A stretch of 64,000 nt of DNA from Paenibacillus sp. NEAU-GSW1 (GTDB taxonomy: Bacteria > Bacillota > Bacilli > Paenibacillales > Paenibacillaceae), in NCBI RefSeq assembly GCF_009737085.1, contig NZ_WOVL01000001.1, forward strand, positions 62,001 through 126,000. The letters are read 5' to 3'. Made by a program: the position numbers and the translations under genes. The notes under the pieces are model-generated. The model searched no databases and had not been told where the DNA came from. It worked only from the letters and a program-made list of their open reading frames with translations. Of the stretch, positions 62,366 through 64,000 are shown one piece after another. Position 1 is the stretch's first letter. Every line of letters starts with the position of its first letter.

Positions 62366-63983
62366 GGATGGCTCCTCGCGTATATTCGTAAGCGCTAATG
62401 GCGAGCTCGATCGCCAGCCGTTTGTCGGGGGACATATAATCGTTGCCAAGCATCGCGCTAATTTTGTCCAGGCGATGGTACAGCGTCTGCCGGGCGATAA
62501 AAAGATCTCGCGCCGTCTCTTGCTTGGAGCCGGAACGTGATAAAAACACTTTTAACGTCAGCAGCAGCTGTCCGTTCTTTTCCCTGTCATAAGCAGCGAG
62601 CGGCTCGATGTATTCATGAATTAAAGGCATCAGCATACCGCTCTTTTTGAGGGATGAAATAATTTTGTACGTATGCAGTTCGTCGAAAAAAGGAGAGCGG
62701 AGCGGCCCGGCATCCAGTTGAATCGCGATCGTTTCCTTTGCGGTATCGTAGCTCTCCGCCGCTTGATCCGGCAGGGACATCGCTTTTCCGACGCCCCATA
62801 ATCCGGAGAAAAGCGCAGGCTCCTGCTGCTGCTCGGTGCGGAACAGACGCTCGATTGCCAGATGCAGCCTCTCCTTCCACTTCAAGCCGTTCTGCTGATC
62901 CAGCAATATAAATGCGATATGCCCGTGCAGCAAGGCGGGAAACAAATAAAAGCCTTCCCCTTCAAAAATAGCCCGAGCAACCATGTTGCGCTGAATGAGC
63001 AGCGACTCGAAATCTTTCCGTTCCGTCAGCGTTGCTTCCAGCTGAAATAAGCATACCGCAACGCCGCCAAGCTTAGCGGACGGCTTGATGCCGCGTATGT
63101 ATTCACTAATTTGCGCCGTCGAATGTTTGCCGGCAAGCCAGTCGGACAGCCATAAATCGTCCTGGTAGCGGCGTTTTTCCTCTATATAAATGGTACGCAT
63201 CATTTCTTGCGCGACAGCGGTCGCGCAGCGGTCAAGCACGAGAATTTGATATTCGGTCAACTCGGTTTTCGACTGAATGAGCAAATCGGCAAACAGATGG
63301 TCGAGGGCGAGAATCGGGCGATGCGCCAGCTTGCGCTTTTGCGAAGGTGCGGCGAACATTTCGCCATAGATCCAGCGCTCGTAAAATTGATCGGCTTTCG
63401 TTTTCGTCATCGCCGGTATAAATTGCGCCTCCGCATGAAGCGGGAAAAAAGCGACCTGCGCTCCAGTCGTCTGATGGAGAATCTTGAGCAGCGGCTGAAT
63501 TCCTTTTCCGGATAAAAGCAGCTGATTGAGCTGTTTGGACAAAGCTTCAAGCTCGGATACCATGCGATGATGCTGATTGATGAAATGGGCGTGCAAATCT
63601 TGCGTGATGTCGATATAGCGGACTTGCTCATGAAAGAGGAGAATCGGAAAATGCTCTTGCTTTGCCAGCTCGATCATACGTTCAGAGGGCTTGCTTGTGT
63701 AGAGTCCGAGCTCGATGCAAAGGCCGGATGCGCCGGAGTCGATTAATTGCCGTAAAAAAGCGAGGCTCAGCTCTTCATCGTCATGCCATCCGATGCCGGT
63801 CGTCAGGATGAGCTCGTTGCCGCTGAGCAAATGGCCGACTTGCGTGACTTCCATTATATGTGCCCATCGGACCGTGCGGCTTAGCGCTTCTTCGCTCGCG
63901 ATCGCTTCGGCTTTTAAAAACAAAGGGCGTTGTAAAATGTCGCGCACAGTTAATTGCAGCATTGTTTGTACGATCGTGTTCAC
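62334..63983 (-). CDS. PucR-family transcriptional regulator (possibly truncated at window edge)
   Basis: 549 aa from GTG 63983; ATG 63962 is an alternative, and the frame is open to the window end, so the true start may lie outside. N-terminal PucR sensing domain (LTVRDILQRPLFLKAEAI, SRTVRWAHIMEVTQVGHLLS), central GGDEF-like/GAF-like region and the C-terminal HTH_30 domain (TARDLFIARQTLYHRLDKIS). PucR-type proteins activate purine or pyrimidine degradation genes, so control of the neighbouring cluster is expected. Confidence 0.88.
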   Translation of the reverse strand: MNTIVQTMLQLTVRDILQRPLFLKAEAIASEEALSRTVRWAHIMEVTQVGHLLSGNELILTTGIGWHDDEELSLAFLRQLIDSGASGLCIELGLYTSKPSERMIELAKQEHFPILLFHEQVRYIDITQDLHAHFINQHHRMVSELEALSKQLNQLLLSGKGIQPLLKILHQTTGAQVAFFPLHAEAQFIPAMTKTKADQFYERWIYGEMFAAPSQKRKLAHRPILALDHLFADLLIQSKTELTEYQILVLDRCATAVAQEMMRTIYIEEKRRYQDDLWLSDWLAGKHSTAQISEYIRGIKPSAKLGGVAVCLFQLEATLTERKDFESLLIQRNMVARAIFEGEGFYLFPALLHGHIAFILLDQQNGLKWKERLHLAIERLFRTEQQQEPALFSGLWGVGKAMSLPDQAAESYDTAKETIAIQLDAGPLRSPFFDELHTYKIISSLKKSGMLMPLIHEYIEPLAAYDREKNGQLLLTLKVFLSRSGSKQETARDLFIARQTLYHRLDKISAMLGNDYMSPDKRLAIELAISAYEYTRGAIPNLPQTRTQS

Positions 63984-64000
63984 CGCCTTTTTGAAAGTGG

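Overview
The window reads as a chromosomal segment of an endospore-forming Firmicute close to Paenibacillus. Support for this comes from the sporulation and germination genes (spoVR, yhbH, prkA, a GerA-family receptor operon), consensus sigma-A promoters, sigma-E-like and sigma-G-like promoters in front of the sporulation genes, a canonical GlnR/TnrA box, Zur-type operators and strong GGAGG ribosome binding sites. The genus call is an inference from overall gene content and protein character. No rRNA, tRNA, CRISPR array, insertion sequence or prophage was seen.

Layout. 1-12.5 kb is mostly housekeeping: the 3' part of a sensor kinase gene, ispH, a 1.17-kb array of exact 112-bp tandem repeats, a DAHP synthase, a GSI-beta-like glnA, serC, an orphan PhoB-type regulator, trmL, an AbrB-like regulator with a Cys4 tail, a 32-codon membrane peptide, a class I aminotransferase and a DUF2161 nuclease-fold protein. 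12.6-26 kb holds prkA, a globin-coupled chemoreceptor, the circularly permuted ATP-grasp/alpha-E/transglutaminase trio, a gerB-gerA-gerC operon, a decayed diguanylate cyclase and spoVR. 26-38.7 kb holds an arabinofuranosidase with an ArsR-type regulator, odhAB, yhaM, an HNH protein, a DUF4190 membrane protein, a glutaminase/M20 peptidase operon and an AraC regulator. 38.8-48.6 kb holds a PhyH dioxygenase/TIM-barrel pair, a Zur-boxed nickel/peptide-type ABC importer with an MFS exporter (metallophore-like), and yhbH. 48.9-49.8 kb is an AT-rich coiled-coil membrane protein.

50.2-64 kb is the most coherent block: a NitT/TauT-type ABC importer (ATPase, two permeases, lipoprotein) followed by a class III aminotransferase, an M20 N-carbamoyl amidohydrolase, a nitrilase-fold beta-ureidopropionase, PreT and PreA (the two subunits of NAD-dependent dihydropyrimidine dehydrogenase), a dihydropyrimidinase, an 80-codon protein of unknown function and a convergent PucR-family regulator. 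Together they could import uracil/thymine, reduce the ring, open it, remove the carbamoyl group and transaminate beta-alanine. A near-identical leader/RBS sequence precedes both the transporter and preA.

Intergenic space is rich in structured repeats: the 112-bp array, a 39-bp triple repeat, a 115-bp hairpin element present twice with a compensatory change in its stem, a long inverted-repeat family present twice, and short GTAAGGCC-type and CTGCA-type hairpin clusters.
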